From JAQUPP01 sp041649955 (GTDB lineage Bacteria; Patescibacteriota; Patescibacteriia; UBA2591; JAQUPP01), in NCBI GenBank assembly GCA_041649955.1, contig JBAZMD010000001.1, positions 73,529 to 137,528 on the forward strand: a stretch of 64,000 nucleotides of DNA. Direction: 5' to 3'. Position 1 is the first letter of the stretch. Each line of letters starts with the position of its first letter. The notes under the pieces are model-generated. The model was not told the origin of the DNA. It worked only from the letters and a program-made list of their open reading frames with translations, and searched no databases. Below, one piece after another: positions 51,032-57,904 of this stretch. The translations under genes and the position numbers were made by a program.

Positions 51032-51071
51032 GGGCCTTAGTCTATACACATAATAGTATAGATTGAGGCCC
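51032..51071 (+). terminator. Terminator of the beta-barrel-like gene
   Basis: 16-position stem GGGCCTTAGTCTATAC/GTATAGATTGAGGCCC with two non-Watson-Crick positions, followed by GTTTTTTT. Confidence 0.9.
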
Positions 51072-51092
51072 GTTTTTTTATCTAAAAAGCGT

Positions 51093-51121
51093 AATGGGCG
51101 ACAGATTTTCTGTCGCCCATT
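51093..51121 (-). terminator. Terminator of the Cys-rich unknown gene
   Basis: Perfect 13-bp stem AATGGGCGACAGA/TCTGTCGCCCATT with a 3-base loop, then ACGCTTTTTAG on the minus strand. Confidence 0.88.
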
Positions 51122-51123
51122 GA

Positions 51124-51519
51124 TTATATTTGACATCCGGGATATCGCTCTGTGGGGATTCTTTCCCCGCCATTGTGATTTTGCGTCATTGCAATCTTTC
51201 GTTCAATGTTATCGCACCTTATACATTGAACACTGCCAAGTTTTTGAACCAATCGCAGAAATATACAGCAATCTTTCCCTCTGCCTCCTCCGCATTTTTT
51301 GATGTCGGTGATCTTTATTTCTTTTTCAAGTTCTATAACTTTCAGTTCATCAGTTTTTACCGCTATTGCCGCAATAATGCCATCTCCAAAAAACAACACC
51401 GCTGTTTCGTCCAAATTGCAATGAGAAAATACACCTTGTATCGGACCTACTAAATTACCACAACTGATACCTTCCATTCCTTTATAGGATACTACTGTTT
51501 GTTTCGGAATTTGTTCCAT
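51124..51519 (-). CDS. Cysteine-rich unknown protein
   Basis: A 131-residue protein with about eight cysteines, including KKCGGGRGKDCC and QCIRCDN, suggesting a bound metal (the C-x-x-C pair plus CC). Beta strands in the first half (AVLFFGDGIIAAIAV). No signal peptide. Not recognised. Good Shine-Dalgarno (GGAGGTGG) and own terminator. Confidence 0.6.
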   Translation of the reverse strand: MEQIPKQTVVSYKGMEGISCGNLVGPIQGVFSHCNLDETAVLFFGDGIIAAIAVKTDELKVIELEKEIKITDIKKCGGGRGKDCCIFLRLVQKLGSVQCIRCDNIERKIAMTQNHNGGERIPTERYPGCQI

Positions 51520-51584
51520 TCATCCCACCTCCTTTTAAAAGATGCTTTTAAATCCTTAATTATTAGATTTAATTTGTTACTATT

Positions 51585-51613
51585 ATTTAAGCAAATTTTT
51601 TGATTTTTGTCAA
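51585..51613 (-). promoter_or_regulatory. Promoter of the Cys-rich unknown gene
   Basis: TTGACA (51608-51613) with the shared AAAAATCAAAAAAT spacer and TTAAAT at 17 bases (51585-51590). The G-run precedes the -35. Confidence 0.65.
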
Positions 51614-51628
51614 CCCCTATTACAAAAA

Positions 51629-52375
51629 TTATTCTTTGACCAATTCAACAGACAAGCTTTCAAGAGGGATTCCTTGATATTGCTTTTTGCTTATCTCTTT
51701 ATTTTCCAATAAAATATTGGCAATAAATCCCACTTTTTTTATTTTATTCAAATAATCTTCTTTTAATAACGCTCCTGCCACGCAACCGGATAATAACTCT
51801 TCATTATTTCTTTGCTCGTCCGATAATTCTTTTAATAAAACAATATCAGAAACATACATTCTGCCTCCTCTTTTCAAAACCCTATAAGCTTCTTTAAACG
51901 TTTTTTCTTTATCCGGAGTAAGATTTATGACGCAGTTTGTTATTATAACATCCACGGTATTGTCTTTAATCGGCAGATTTTCTATTTCTCCTAAAATAAA
52001 TTCTAAATTTTTTAAATTATTATTTTTGGCGATTGATTTTGCTCTTTCAACCATTGCCTCGGTCATATCTATTCCGATAACTTTGCCGTTTTCACCAACT
52101 TTTTTTGCGGCCAAGAAACAATCAATACCAGCCCCTGATCCCAAATCCAAAACCGTATCCCCTTCTTTTATCTTGCTTAGAGCTACCGGATTCCCGCAGC
52201 CAAGACCAAGATTCGCGCTCCCTGCTACTTTGAGATCATTTTCCGAATATCCTATATCTTTTGAAATATTAACGCCTTTTCCGCAACTACAGCTGCAACC
52301 GCATTGAGAACCGCTCTTCGCCAATTCTTCATATTTACTTTTTACGATTTGTTTTATATCTTTAGAATTTTTCAT
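51629..52375 (-). CDS. arsM: Arsenite S-adenosylmethionine methyltransferase
   Basis: A 248-residue methyltransferase with motif I VLDLGSGAGID and the three cysteines that bind arsenic(III) in ArsM: C60 (GLGCGNP), C148 (TNCVINL) and C198 (SGCVAGAL). A Cys-rich N-terminal stretch (C25, C27, C29, C31) is also typical. It adds methyl groups to arsenite, giving methylated species that can leave the cell. No arsR or other ars gene lies beside it, so it stands alone. No clear Shine-Dalgarno; possible -10 sequences at 52391 and 52409. Confidence 0.92.
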   Translation of the reverse strand: MKNSKDIKQIVKSKYEELAKSGSQCGCSCSCGKGVNISKDIGYSENDLKVAGSANLGLGCGNPVALSKIKEGDTVLDLGSGAGIDCFLAAKKVGENGKVIGIDMTEAMVERAKSIAKNNNLKNLEFILGEIENLPIKDNTVDVIITNCVINLTPDKEKTFKEAYRVLKRGGRMYVSDIVLLKELSDEQRNNEELLSGCVAGALLKEDYLNKIKKVGFIANILLENKEISKKQYQGIPLESLSVELVKE

Positions 52376-52460
52376 AATTTAATTTTGCTTATAATATTTT
52401 ATATTTTTAGTATAGCAAATTTAAATAAAAAAATATAGCAGCTTGTTTTGAATAAATTTT

Positions 52461-52492
52461 AAATGGGGAAAAGCTTTTGCCTTTCCCCATTT
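52461..52492 (-). terminator. Terminator of the 143-residue unknown gene
   Basis: Perfect 11-bp stem AAATGGGGAAA/TTTCCCCATTT with a 10-base loop; minus-strand tail AAAATTT. Confidence 0.75.
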
Positions 52493-52502
52493 CCTTCAAT
52501 TA

Positions 52503-52934
52503 TTATTTTCTAAATGTCAGAGAAGAGAAGAAAGCAGGCAAGGCCTCAATAATACGGCGCCGAAAATCAGCCTCTACTTCTAAAAATGGTTTCTCTTCTT
52601 GGATAGCCACTTTTAACATCCCGAATGTATTACCAATTAGAGCTCGGTGACCCATTTCGTCTTCTACTTCCTTAAGTTCATCCTGATATTTCTGAAGTCC
52701 TAATTTGATGCTCATTACCAAACCATCTATCCTGGCAGGCTGATTTGAGAATTTAACAATTTGCAAGACCTGGTATATATGTTTTAAGGTATCTTCCTGA
52801 ATCCGCTTAACTTCTACTGTATAAAAATTACTATTTTTTTGGGCTAACCTTAATACATCTTGTTCTCTTTCCAGAATTTCTTTTATCTCTTCCCACTGTT
52901 TTTGATAAAGAACTTCTTTGCTCATTTCAATCAC
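52503..52934 (-). CDS. Unknown helical protein
   Basis: A 143-residue highly charged protein predicted almost wholly helical, with coiled-coil stretches (KEILEREQDVLRLAQ, QKYQDELKEVEDEMGH). No cysteines or membrane segment. Not recognised. Single gene with promoter, G-rich ribosome site and terminator. Confidence 0.6.
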   Translation of the reverse strand: MIEMSKEVLYQKQWEEIKEILEREQDVLRLAQKNSNFYTVEVKRIQEDTLKHIYQVLQIVKFSNQPARIDGLVMSIKLGLQKYQDELKEVEDEMGHRALIGNTFGMLKVAIQEEKPFLEVEADFRRRIIEALPAFFSSLTFRK

Positions 52935-52955
52935 CCCCTTTTTTTAATTATTTAA

Positions 52956-52984
52956 AATATATCATAATTTTTACTTTTTGTCAA
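52956..52984 (-). promoter_or_regulatory. Promoter of the 52503-52934 gene
   Basis: TTGACA (52979-52984), 17-base spacer, TATATT (52956-52961). Confidence 0.7.
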
Positions 52985-53025
52985 GACATTTTTGAATAAT
53001 AAAAAAAGATTTAAAGAATCTAGTT

Positions 53026-53616
53026 TTATACAGTGGCATCTCTCCTTTCTTTCACAAATCCTATCCGCTTGTTTTGTGCTGTCATTTTTATAAAGTAAGC
53101 GAGCGTTTTTTTATACATATCCATATGGTGCTGTTTGCGATCCTCAATATATGCAATTCTAATGCGCCGATATGAGAGCGGAAATGCTTGAAAATATTTC
53201 CAAGCATTCTTATTCCTCCGCAACGCCTTATAAATATCTTTGGGAACTGCAAATTTATTAGTTTCATCTATTTTCGGATTGAATGCATGCGCGATAGCTT
53301 TAAGTCCATATTTTGTCATCTTTTTTTCTTTTATGAGCTCATATATGCGCTCTCTATTCATCTGCGAAAGCCCGCTTCTTGATTTGCGCGGTGAAAAACG
53401 TTGCGCAAAACGCTCTTTGTCAATCTTTTTAACAGTGCTGTCAATCCACCCATAGCAAAGAGCTTCCAGGACCGCATCGTCATATGAAATACGAGGTTTC
53501 CCGGTTTCTTTGCGATAATATATAAGCCATATTTCTTTTTGGTTTTTATGATTTTTTATCAGCCATTTCCGCCAATTTTTCCTATTGGTTACGTAAAGTG
53601 TATTTTTAATTTCCAT
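53026..53616 (-). CDS. YdeI/OmdA-family protein
   Basis: A 196-residue protein with the family pattern WLIYYRKETGKPRISYDDAV, CYGWIDSTVKKID and QRFSPRKSRSGLSQMN. Members are basic cytosolic proteins of uncertain role, some linked to antimicrobial peptide or bacteriocin tolerance. The C-terminal segment (RRIRIAYIEDRKQ) is also family-typical. TATTAT with a preceding TGA (extended -10) lies six bases before the ATG, so a leaderless mRNA is likely. Confidence 0.85.
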   Translation of the reverse strand: MEIKNTLYVTNRKNWRKWLIKNHKNQKEIWLIYYRKETGKPRISYDDAVLEALCYGWIDSTVKKIDKERFAQRFSPRKSRSGLSQMNRERIYELIKEKKMTKYGLKAIAHAFNPKIDETNKFAVPKDIYKALRRNKNAWKYFQAFPLSYRRIRIAYIEDRKQHHMDMYKKTLAYFIKMTAQNKRIGFVKERRDATV

Positions 53617-53622
53617 ATTTTT

Positions 53623-53628
53623 ATAATA
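53623..53628 (-). promoter_or_regulatory. Extended -10 of the YdeI-like gene
   Basis: TGATATTAT with TATTAT at 53623-53628, then AAAAAT and the ATG at 53616. No good -35. Confidence 0.5.
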
Positions 53629-53666
53629 TCATTTTTTGTTCAAAAGTACCAGATTTAAAAAAAATC

Positions 53667-53690
53667 AGGGGCGAACATAAGTTCGCCCCT
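53667..53690 (-). terminator. Terminator of the M49-like peptidase gene
   Basis: Perfect 10-bp stem AGGGGCGAAC/GTTCGCCCCT with a 4-base loop, then GATTTTTTTT on the minus strand. Confidence 0.9.
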
Positions 53691-53706
53691 TTATAATTCT
53701 CTCCTT

Positions 53707-55464
53707 TCATTTAAGATTATCGTTTATCGCTTTATAAGCCTTTTGAATATTCCAGCCATCTCTATTACAGAGATGGTAAACAAAATTGTGGAGTTCTTTA
53801 AGATCGTATTCATCGTAGATAGAAATAAGCTTTCGAGTAAGAACAAAAAGATGTTCTGCTATCAAATCATTGTCTGTCCTTTTTGTATCCACGTGAAGTT
53901 TCCCGCTTTCTGTGACCGTGATAATACTTGCGGCCATCAGCTTATTCAAAATTCCCATGCATTCGTTGACGTATGGAGCCACGGTTGGATTATTAAAATT
54001 ACTCTGTTCCAACATTCTGATTAAGTGAGAAATAATCATGGCAGCAAGACTTGAGAAAGCTTCTTTTCTAATTTCATCACTGAGCGAACCATTTTCAATT
54101 GCCTGACGAACCCCTTCAATATCAAGCAGTGTTGCTTTCATTTCCTCAACCTTTGACTTATTATCGCCAAAGACCTCAATTAAACGTTCATTAATACAGA
54201 AACAATGTCCAAATTCGTGGCCAAAGACGTCCAAGTAAGCGAATTCTTCTTTCAAAAATTTCATGGCCCAAGTTGAACTTTCCGGGTCAAGCACTTTTTG
54301 AATAAGACTCTGAAATCCGTGAAAACGCTGTTTCATGGATTCTTGATCTAAAAAAACTTTCATTCCCAGTGCTTGCGCTTCCGGATAATTTGGCACTGAC
54401 TGACCGGCTAAACGAAAATCAATATTGGAACCGCTAGCCAAAATAGTCAGAAAAACTCCCACATCAGTTCTCTTAATCTTTTCAACGGCCCTTGGGTCAA
54501 ATTTCTTTGCGAGATCGCTCATTTCTTTGCGCATAAGACCCAATTCTTTCGCATGACAACCTGTTCGCCATAATAAACGGTATTCCGGCGCTACGCGAAT
54601 TGGAACCTCATAATCACTTTCCATCATATGAACAGGAATAAGACGACGGTCAGAACTGATTTCTATCCATTTTTTATCAACTTCTATCCAAAGAGTTTCC
54701 ATTTGTTCCAAATCCTTATTAATCAAAGCAGTGCGAAGTGCTAAAAAATATTCCCGATAATCAGTATCATCCGGCAAATTCTTTGCCAGTTGTTTTAGAA
54801 TCTTGGCAATTCCATTAATTTCAATCGGAAACATCTCGACAAGCGGAATTTGTTTTGCCTTTTCAATTTGCTTTGCAGTAAGCGGTTTGGTATAAGGATT
54901 ATTTGGACCCCTGGCAAGTACTGAATACTTATCGGTTTTCCCAAATTTTTGAATCAATTCCTTAAGTTCATCCGCACTCAACTTGCTTGTCCGAAACGGA
55001 ATGACAACCCATTTCCACCACTTGCTGAAAAGATCATCAAAAAGCGTGCCTATTTTGTATCCGGCCTCGGCAATAAAATTTTCTTCATCAAACGCCAAAA
55101 TATTAGGGCATGCCATACAGACATCTTTTAGGGCTGCGTGAATCGCATCCTGACATGGACGGACGACCAGCGAATAAAAAAATGACAACTTAACGGCGTC
55201 ATCTTTTGGCAGTTGAGCACCTGCCGTATTGGTTCTTCTGGCCGCGTATTCCACTGCCAAATCAACCGGCACATTGAAATCAATTGCAATTATAATTTTT
55301 GCAATTTGATTTCTGATTTTCTTATCATTTATAAGAAAATAGTCAACACTGTCCATCATTTCCTTGAGTACCTCTGTGGGTTCTGACAAAATAAATTCTT
55401 TCGGCCTTTCTTTCAAAATCTCAATTAACTCCGCAGAGTATTCCTTTGCTTTTTTCAAATCCAT
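53707..55464 (-). CDS. Zinc metallopeptidase, M49 (dipeptidyl-peptidase III)-like
   Basis: A 585-residue cytosolic protein with a zinc site HEFGH (H416, E417, H420) followed 19 residues later by VEEMKA (E440/E441), the spacing and form of the third ligand in M49 peptidases (H-E-x-x-G-H ... E-E-x-K/R-A). Bacterial M49 members of about 550 residues exist; the five-residue HEXXH rather than HELLGH spacing and the rest of the sequence are divergent. It would cleave short peptides. It is a single gene with promoter, good Shine-Dalgarno and terminator. Confidence 0.65.
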   Translation of the reverse strand: MDLKKAKEYSAELIEILKERPKEFILSEPTEVLKEMMDSVDYFLINDKKIRNQIAKIIIAIDFNVPVDLAVEYAARRTNTAGAQLPKDDAVKLSFFYSLVVRPCQDAIHAALKDVCMACPNILAFDEENFIAEAGYKIGTLFDDLFSKWWKWVVIPFRTSKLSADELKELIQKFGKTDKYSVLARGPNNPYTKPLTAKQIEKAKQIPLVEMFPIEINGIAKILKQLAKNLPDDTDYREYFLALRTALINKDLEQMETLWIEVDKKWIEISSDRRLIPVHMMESDYEVPIRVAPEYRLLWRTGCHAKELGLMRKEMSDLAKKFDPRAVEKIKRTDVGVFLTILASGSNIDFRLAGQSVPNYPEAQALGMKVFLDQESMKQRFHGFQSLIQKVLDPESSTWAMKFLKEEFAYLDVFGHEFGHCFCINERLIEVFGDNKSKVEEMKATLLDIEGVRQAIENGSLSDEIRKEAFSSLAAMIISHLIRMLEQSNFNNPTVAPYVNECMGILNKLMAASIITVTESGKLHVDTKRTDNDLIAEHLFVLTRKLISIYDEYDLKELHNFVYHLCNRDGWNIQKAYKAINDNLK

Positions 55465-55536
55465 CTCCCACCTCCTTGTGGTTAAATTTAATTTTTTTCA
55501 ATGAACAACTATTCCTCCTTTAATTTAATTATTTAT

Positions 55537-55565
55537 ATATTAATTTATTTTTTGGAAAATGTCAA
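55537..55565 (-). promoter_or_regulatory. Promoter of the M49-like gene
   Basis: TTGACA (55560-55565), 17-base spacer, TAATAT (55537-55542). Leader about 65 bases. Confidence 0.7.
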
Positions 55566-55640
55566 TATCAAAAAAAGACATTATTACTGCAGGTATTATT
55601 GATTGCACGAAAACCATTTGAATAAATTTTGAATAATAAT

Positions 55641-55664
55641 ACCGGGTTAATCGCTTAACCCGGT
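55641..55664 (-). terminator. Terminator of the 130-residue unknown gene
   Basis: Perfect 10-bp stem ACCGGGTTAA/TTAACCCGGT with a 4-base loop followed by ATTATTATTC on the minus strand. Confidence 0.8.
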
Positions 55665-55680
55665 AAATACTTATTTTTTA

Positions 55681-56073
55681 TTACGCCCACCTGAAAGCGG
55701 AATTTTCCAACTTCGCAATATCCTCTTTTGAGAGAACGGTCATAACCGGTCTTTCACCCCAATCAGGATTAGAAATACTGAGATATTCCAGAGAAATAGC
55801 CTGCTTACTATCGGGACTAACGAGAAGCGGCAATTCTTTTATCTCATTCCTTGTTTTCGGAAGTTTTTTAAGCACTTCCGGAAATAAACTGCAATCAGCG
55901 CAGAAAAACGGCTCATGCGACTTATGACCATTAAGCTTTACAAGAGCAGGAAGGAAACTTCCCATACCGTGTTTTTTCTCTATCAATCCACCTTTGACAA
56001 TCCTCCAGCCATTAAGCTTTACGCCCTGCAATTCGCCTAATTTTTTAGGGTACTCATTTTTTAAATTTTTCAT
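55681..56073 (-). CDS. Unknown protein
   Basis: A 130-residue cytosolic alpha/beta protein with a CADC pair in the middle (FFCADCSLF) and a W-rich end (NPDWGERPVM, AFRWA). Not recognised. Its transcription start is about 15 bases before the ATG, leaving just enough room for the AGGAGGT ribosome site. Confidence 0.6.
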   Translation of the reverse strand: MKNLKNEYPKKLGELQGVKLNGWRIVKGGLIEKKHGMGSFLPALVKLNGHKSHEPFFCADCSLFPEVLKKLPKTRNEIKELPLLVSPDSKQAISLEYLSISNPDWGERPVMTVLSKEDIAKLENSAFRWA

Positions 56074-56094
56074 CTTTACCTCCTTCTAGATAAA

Positions 56095-56123
56095 AAGATA
56101 ACATAAAAATATTTTTTTGTCAA
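56095..56123 (-). promoter_or_regulatory. Promoter of the 55681-56073 gene
   Basis: TTGACA (56118-56123), 17-base spacer and TATCTT (56095-56100). Confidence 0.75.
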
Positions 56124-56130
56124 TATCAAA

Positions 56131-56155
56131 AAAAGCCCTCTATGAAGGCTCTTTT
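56131..56155 (-). terminator. Possible terminator of the membrane protein pair
   Basis: AAAAAAG-A-GCC/GGGCTTTTTTT hairpin overlapping the stop of the upstream gene and ending in seven T. Confidence 0.5.
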
Positions 56156-56493
56156 TTAAAAATTTGCTTTTGTGCCAACAATAAACTTATTAATACTAAA
56201 ATATTTAAAATCAGAGAAATGACATCAAAAATACCGACTTCATCTGTTATTGATAATATTGCGTTAAATAGGGAGAAAATAATTGAGAATACGAAAATTA
56301 TTTTAATTCTTTTTATTAATCCAAAAAGCGCAATGGCAAAAAATAAGGGTTCAAGAAATAATAATATTTTAAGTATTAAATAATTTTCGTAGGAAGCAAA
56401 TTTAAAAAATGAAAAATAAACGGCGATTATGCTCCAAAAAATAATGCTTATTATCAGAAGTATCTTGCATAAAATTAAAGGAAAAAATTTCAT
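56140..56493 (-). CDS. Small integral membrane protein, unknown
   Basis: A 117-residue hydrophobic protein with about four membrane segments and a basic C-terminus. Not recognised. It lies 17 bases after another membrane protein gene of similar size, and the two probably form a pair. Confidence 0.6.
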   Translation of the reverse strand: MKFFPLILCKILLIISIIFWSIIAVYFSFFKFASYENYLILKILLFLEPLFFAIALFGLIKRIKIIFVFSIIFSLFNAILSITDEVGIFDVISLILNILVLISLLLAQKQIFKKEPS

Positions 56494-56510
56494 AATTTTA
56501 ACTTTCGGCT

Positions 56511-56849
56511 TTATTTTTTTCTAAAAACTTTAATTTCTGAAAGATATTTTCTGCTCAAAAAAAGAGCGCCCAGTATAATAGCCGGAATAGATATGATCAT
56601 TGATTCAAAACGGGAAAGAATAAGCATCAATAATCCAATGATAAGAAAAATAAATCCTCCCAGTCGCTCATGTTTCCATGCAACGATAATCAGTATAAGC
56701 AAAGCAAATGACGGCAATAAATGCATAAAAAGAGGTAGAATAACTCTCCAGCCGCTGTATTCAGAAAACACATCAAGCGAAAACAAAGATAAAAATACGA
56801 CAAATCCAATGCTTAAAATTCTCGGCAGCCAATAAATAATTTTATTCAT
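56511..56849 (-). CDS. Small four-helix membrane protein (DUF7670-like)
   Basis: A 112-residue protein starting MNKIIYWLPRILSIGF with four membrane segments and a conserved-looking core: FLSLFSLDVF, LMHLLPSF-like MHLLPSFALL and AWKHERLGG. This pattern occurs in many small bacterial membrane proteins of unknown function. An upstream in-frame start at 56984 adds a poorly plausible basic stretch, so I use 56849. Confidence 0.65.
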   Translation of the reverse strand: MNKIIYWLPRILSIGFVVFLSLFSLDVFSEYSGWRVILPLFMHLLPSFALLILIIVAWKHERLGGFIFLIIGLLMLILSRFESMIISIPAIILGALFLSRKYLSEIKVFRKK

Positions 56850-57020
56850 ATGATTAATATATTTATTTATAAAGATTGATTTAATCATAGCAAAAATGGA
56901 AAAAATAACAAGGTGAAATAAAATAGCGAATCTACGTTTGGTATTATAAATTTTAATTATTCCATTCCTACAATTTGGCCTCATTTGGAAACCGCGGCTT
57001 TAATTTAATAAAGATTAAAA

Positions 57021-57051
57021 AAACCGCCCTAATTTTCATTAGTGGCGGTTT
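57021..57051 (-). terminator. Terminator of the 80-residue membrane protein gene
   Basis: AAACCGCC-CTAAT/ATTAG-T-GGCGGTTT stem followed by seven T on the minus strand. Confidence 0.8.
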
Positions 57052-57065
57052 AAATTCGAATTTAA

Positions 57066-57308
57066 TTACATTTTAAGAAATGTCCATCCATACTTTACAA
57101 ACATGCCTATCATAGCCAGGATACTTCCAAAAACCATTCCGATTCCGGCGATACAGGTAACATTGAATGATTGATGAAATTTGGCCCAATCTTTTATAAT
57201 TGGCCAGTAGCTCCCTTTTACTCCGTCTGTGAACATTGAGATAGCGAATACTATGAATGAAAGTATCAGTATACCCAAACCCATCTTAACGAGAAAAAAA
57301 TTAGTCAT
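57066..57308 (-). CDS. Small membrane protein, unknown
   Basis: An 80-residue protein with two membrane segments (about 9-28 and 50-72). I start it at MTNFFLVK (57308), where GGGGGAGAG forms a ribosome site; a longer reading from 57383 would put a near-perfect promoter inside the coding sequence. Not recognised. Confidence 0.65.
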   Translation of the reverse strand: MTNFFLVKMGLGILILSFIVFAISMFTDGVKGSYWPIIKDWAKFHQSFNVTCIAGIGMVFGSILAMIGMFVKYGWTFLKM

Positions 57309-57364
57309 CTCTCCCCCTTTATTGCTTTTTAAAAAACTATTGTTAGTTTTTATATTATATTTAA

Positions 57365-57393
57365 ATAATAGCACATTTTTCACTTTTTGTCAA
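57365..57393 (-). promoter_or_regulatory. Promoter of the 57066-57308 gene
   Basis: TTGACA (57388-57393), 17-base spacer ending TGC, TATTAT (57365-57370). Confidence 0.88.
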
Positions 57394-57413
57394 GTGTAAT
57401 TATCTCTAATTTT

Positions 57414-57447
57414 AAAAAATAACCGCTTAAATAAACGGTTATTTTTT
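57414..57447 (-). terminator. Terminator of tRNA-Gln
   Basis: Perfect 12-bp stem AAAAAATAACCG/CGGTTATTTTTT with a 10-base loop immediately after the tRNA CCA end. Symmetric, so it could also stop plus-strand transcription. Confidence 0.85.
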
Positions 57448-57520
57448 GGCTGCGGGAGATGGATTCGAACCATCATAGCCAGCTCCAAAGGCTGGAGTCC
57501 TACCATTAGACGATCCCGCA
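57447..57520 (-). tRNA. tRNA-Gln (anticodon UUG)
   Basis: The acceptor stem TGCGGGA/TCCCGCA, D-arm GTC..GAC, anticodon stem CCAGC/GCTGG with loop CTTTGGA (anticodon TTG), T-arm GATGG/CCATC with TTCGAAT, discriminator G and encoded CCA are all visible. U1-A72 and discriminator G are normal for glutamine tRNAs. The first 12 bases, and the next eight after a gap, recur upstream at 57779-57868. Confidence 0.97.
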
Positions 57521-57529
57521 ATATATATT

Positions 57530-57769
57530 TTATATTATTTTATTTTTAAGTATTCTTTTACCTTTCGCGGTCTTATAAAATCTTTCCATTCTATAAGCTT
57601 CATATTTATCAGGGTAATTTTCAAAATAAATTAACTTTATCGGCAACCTACTACGAGTAGAAAAAACTTTTTTACTTTTATGTTCTATTAATCTCTTCTG
57701 TAAATTAGAAGTACAGCCTATATATAAATTATCATCTTTTAGACTTCTTAAAACATAGATTGTATGCAT
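57530..57769 (-). CDS. GIY-YIG endonuclease-like protein beside tRNA-Gln
   Basis: A 79-residue GIY-YIG domain: TIYVLRS and DDNLYIGCTSN form the two signature strands, with R in KRLIEHK and E66-type MERFYKT helix. Such small proteins (UPF0213/YhbQ-like) are widespread in CPR. It lies between intact tRNA-Gln and a partial copy of that tRNA's 5' end. An in-frame ATG at 57784 lies inside the copied TAATGGTA, so the start is uncertain; neither has a Shine-Dalgarno. Confidence 0.8.
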   Translation of the reverse strand: MHTIYVLRSLKDDNLYIGCTSNLQKRLIEHKSKKVFSTRSRLPIKLIYFENYPDKYEAYRMERFYKTAKGKRILKNKII

Positions 57770-57778
57770 TGTTTTATT

Positions 57779-57868
57779 TACCATTAGCCTCGCCCGTAGG
57801 CAGTAGCCTACTGGCTACGGCCGTCTCACCCGTAGGTTACGACCGAGGGAGGGACGATCCCGCAATAT
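57779..57868 (-). repeat. Partial tRNA-Gln 5' copy split by a GC-rich insertion
   Basis: ATATTGCGGGATCGTC (57853-57868) is identical to the tRNA-Gln 5' end and flank (57509-57524). A 66-base insertion (57787-57852) follows, then TAATGGTA (57779-57786), the next eight tRNA bases. The insertion is GC-rich and palindromic (GTAGGC/GCCTAC, and CCTCG/CGAGG ends). Confidence 0.75.
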
Positions 57869-57904
57869 TCAAATTATTATAACAAATTTTAAAAATTTGG
57901 CAAA

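Noticed and set aside
51130..51453. Plus-strand frame opposite the Cys-rich unknown gene
   Set aside because: The minus-strand gene has a promoter, ribosome site and terminator; this frame has none.
57309..57383. Longer start (57383) for the 80-residue membrane protein
   Set aside because: A near-perfect promoter lies within the extra segment, and the downstream ATG has the ribosome site.
57853..57868. Second complete tRNA gene upstream of the GIY-YIG gene
   Set aside because: Only the first 20 tRNA bases are present and they are split by a 66-base insertion; no anticodon or T-arm follows.
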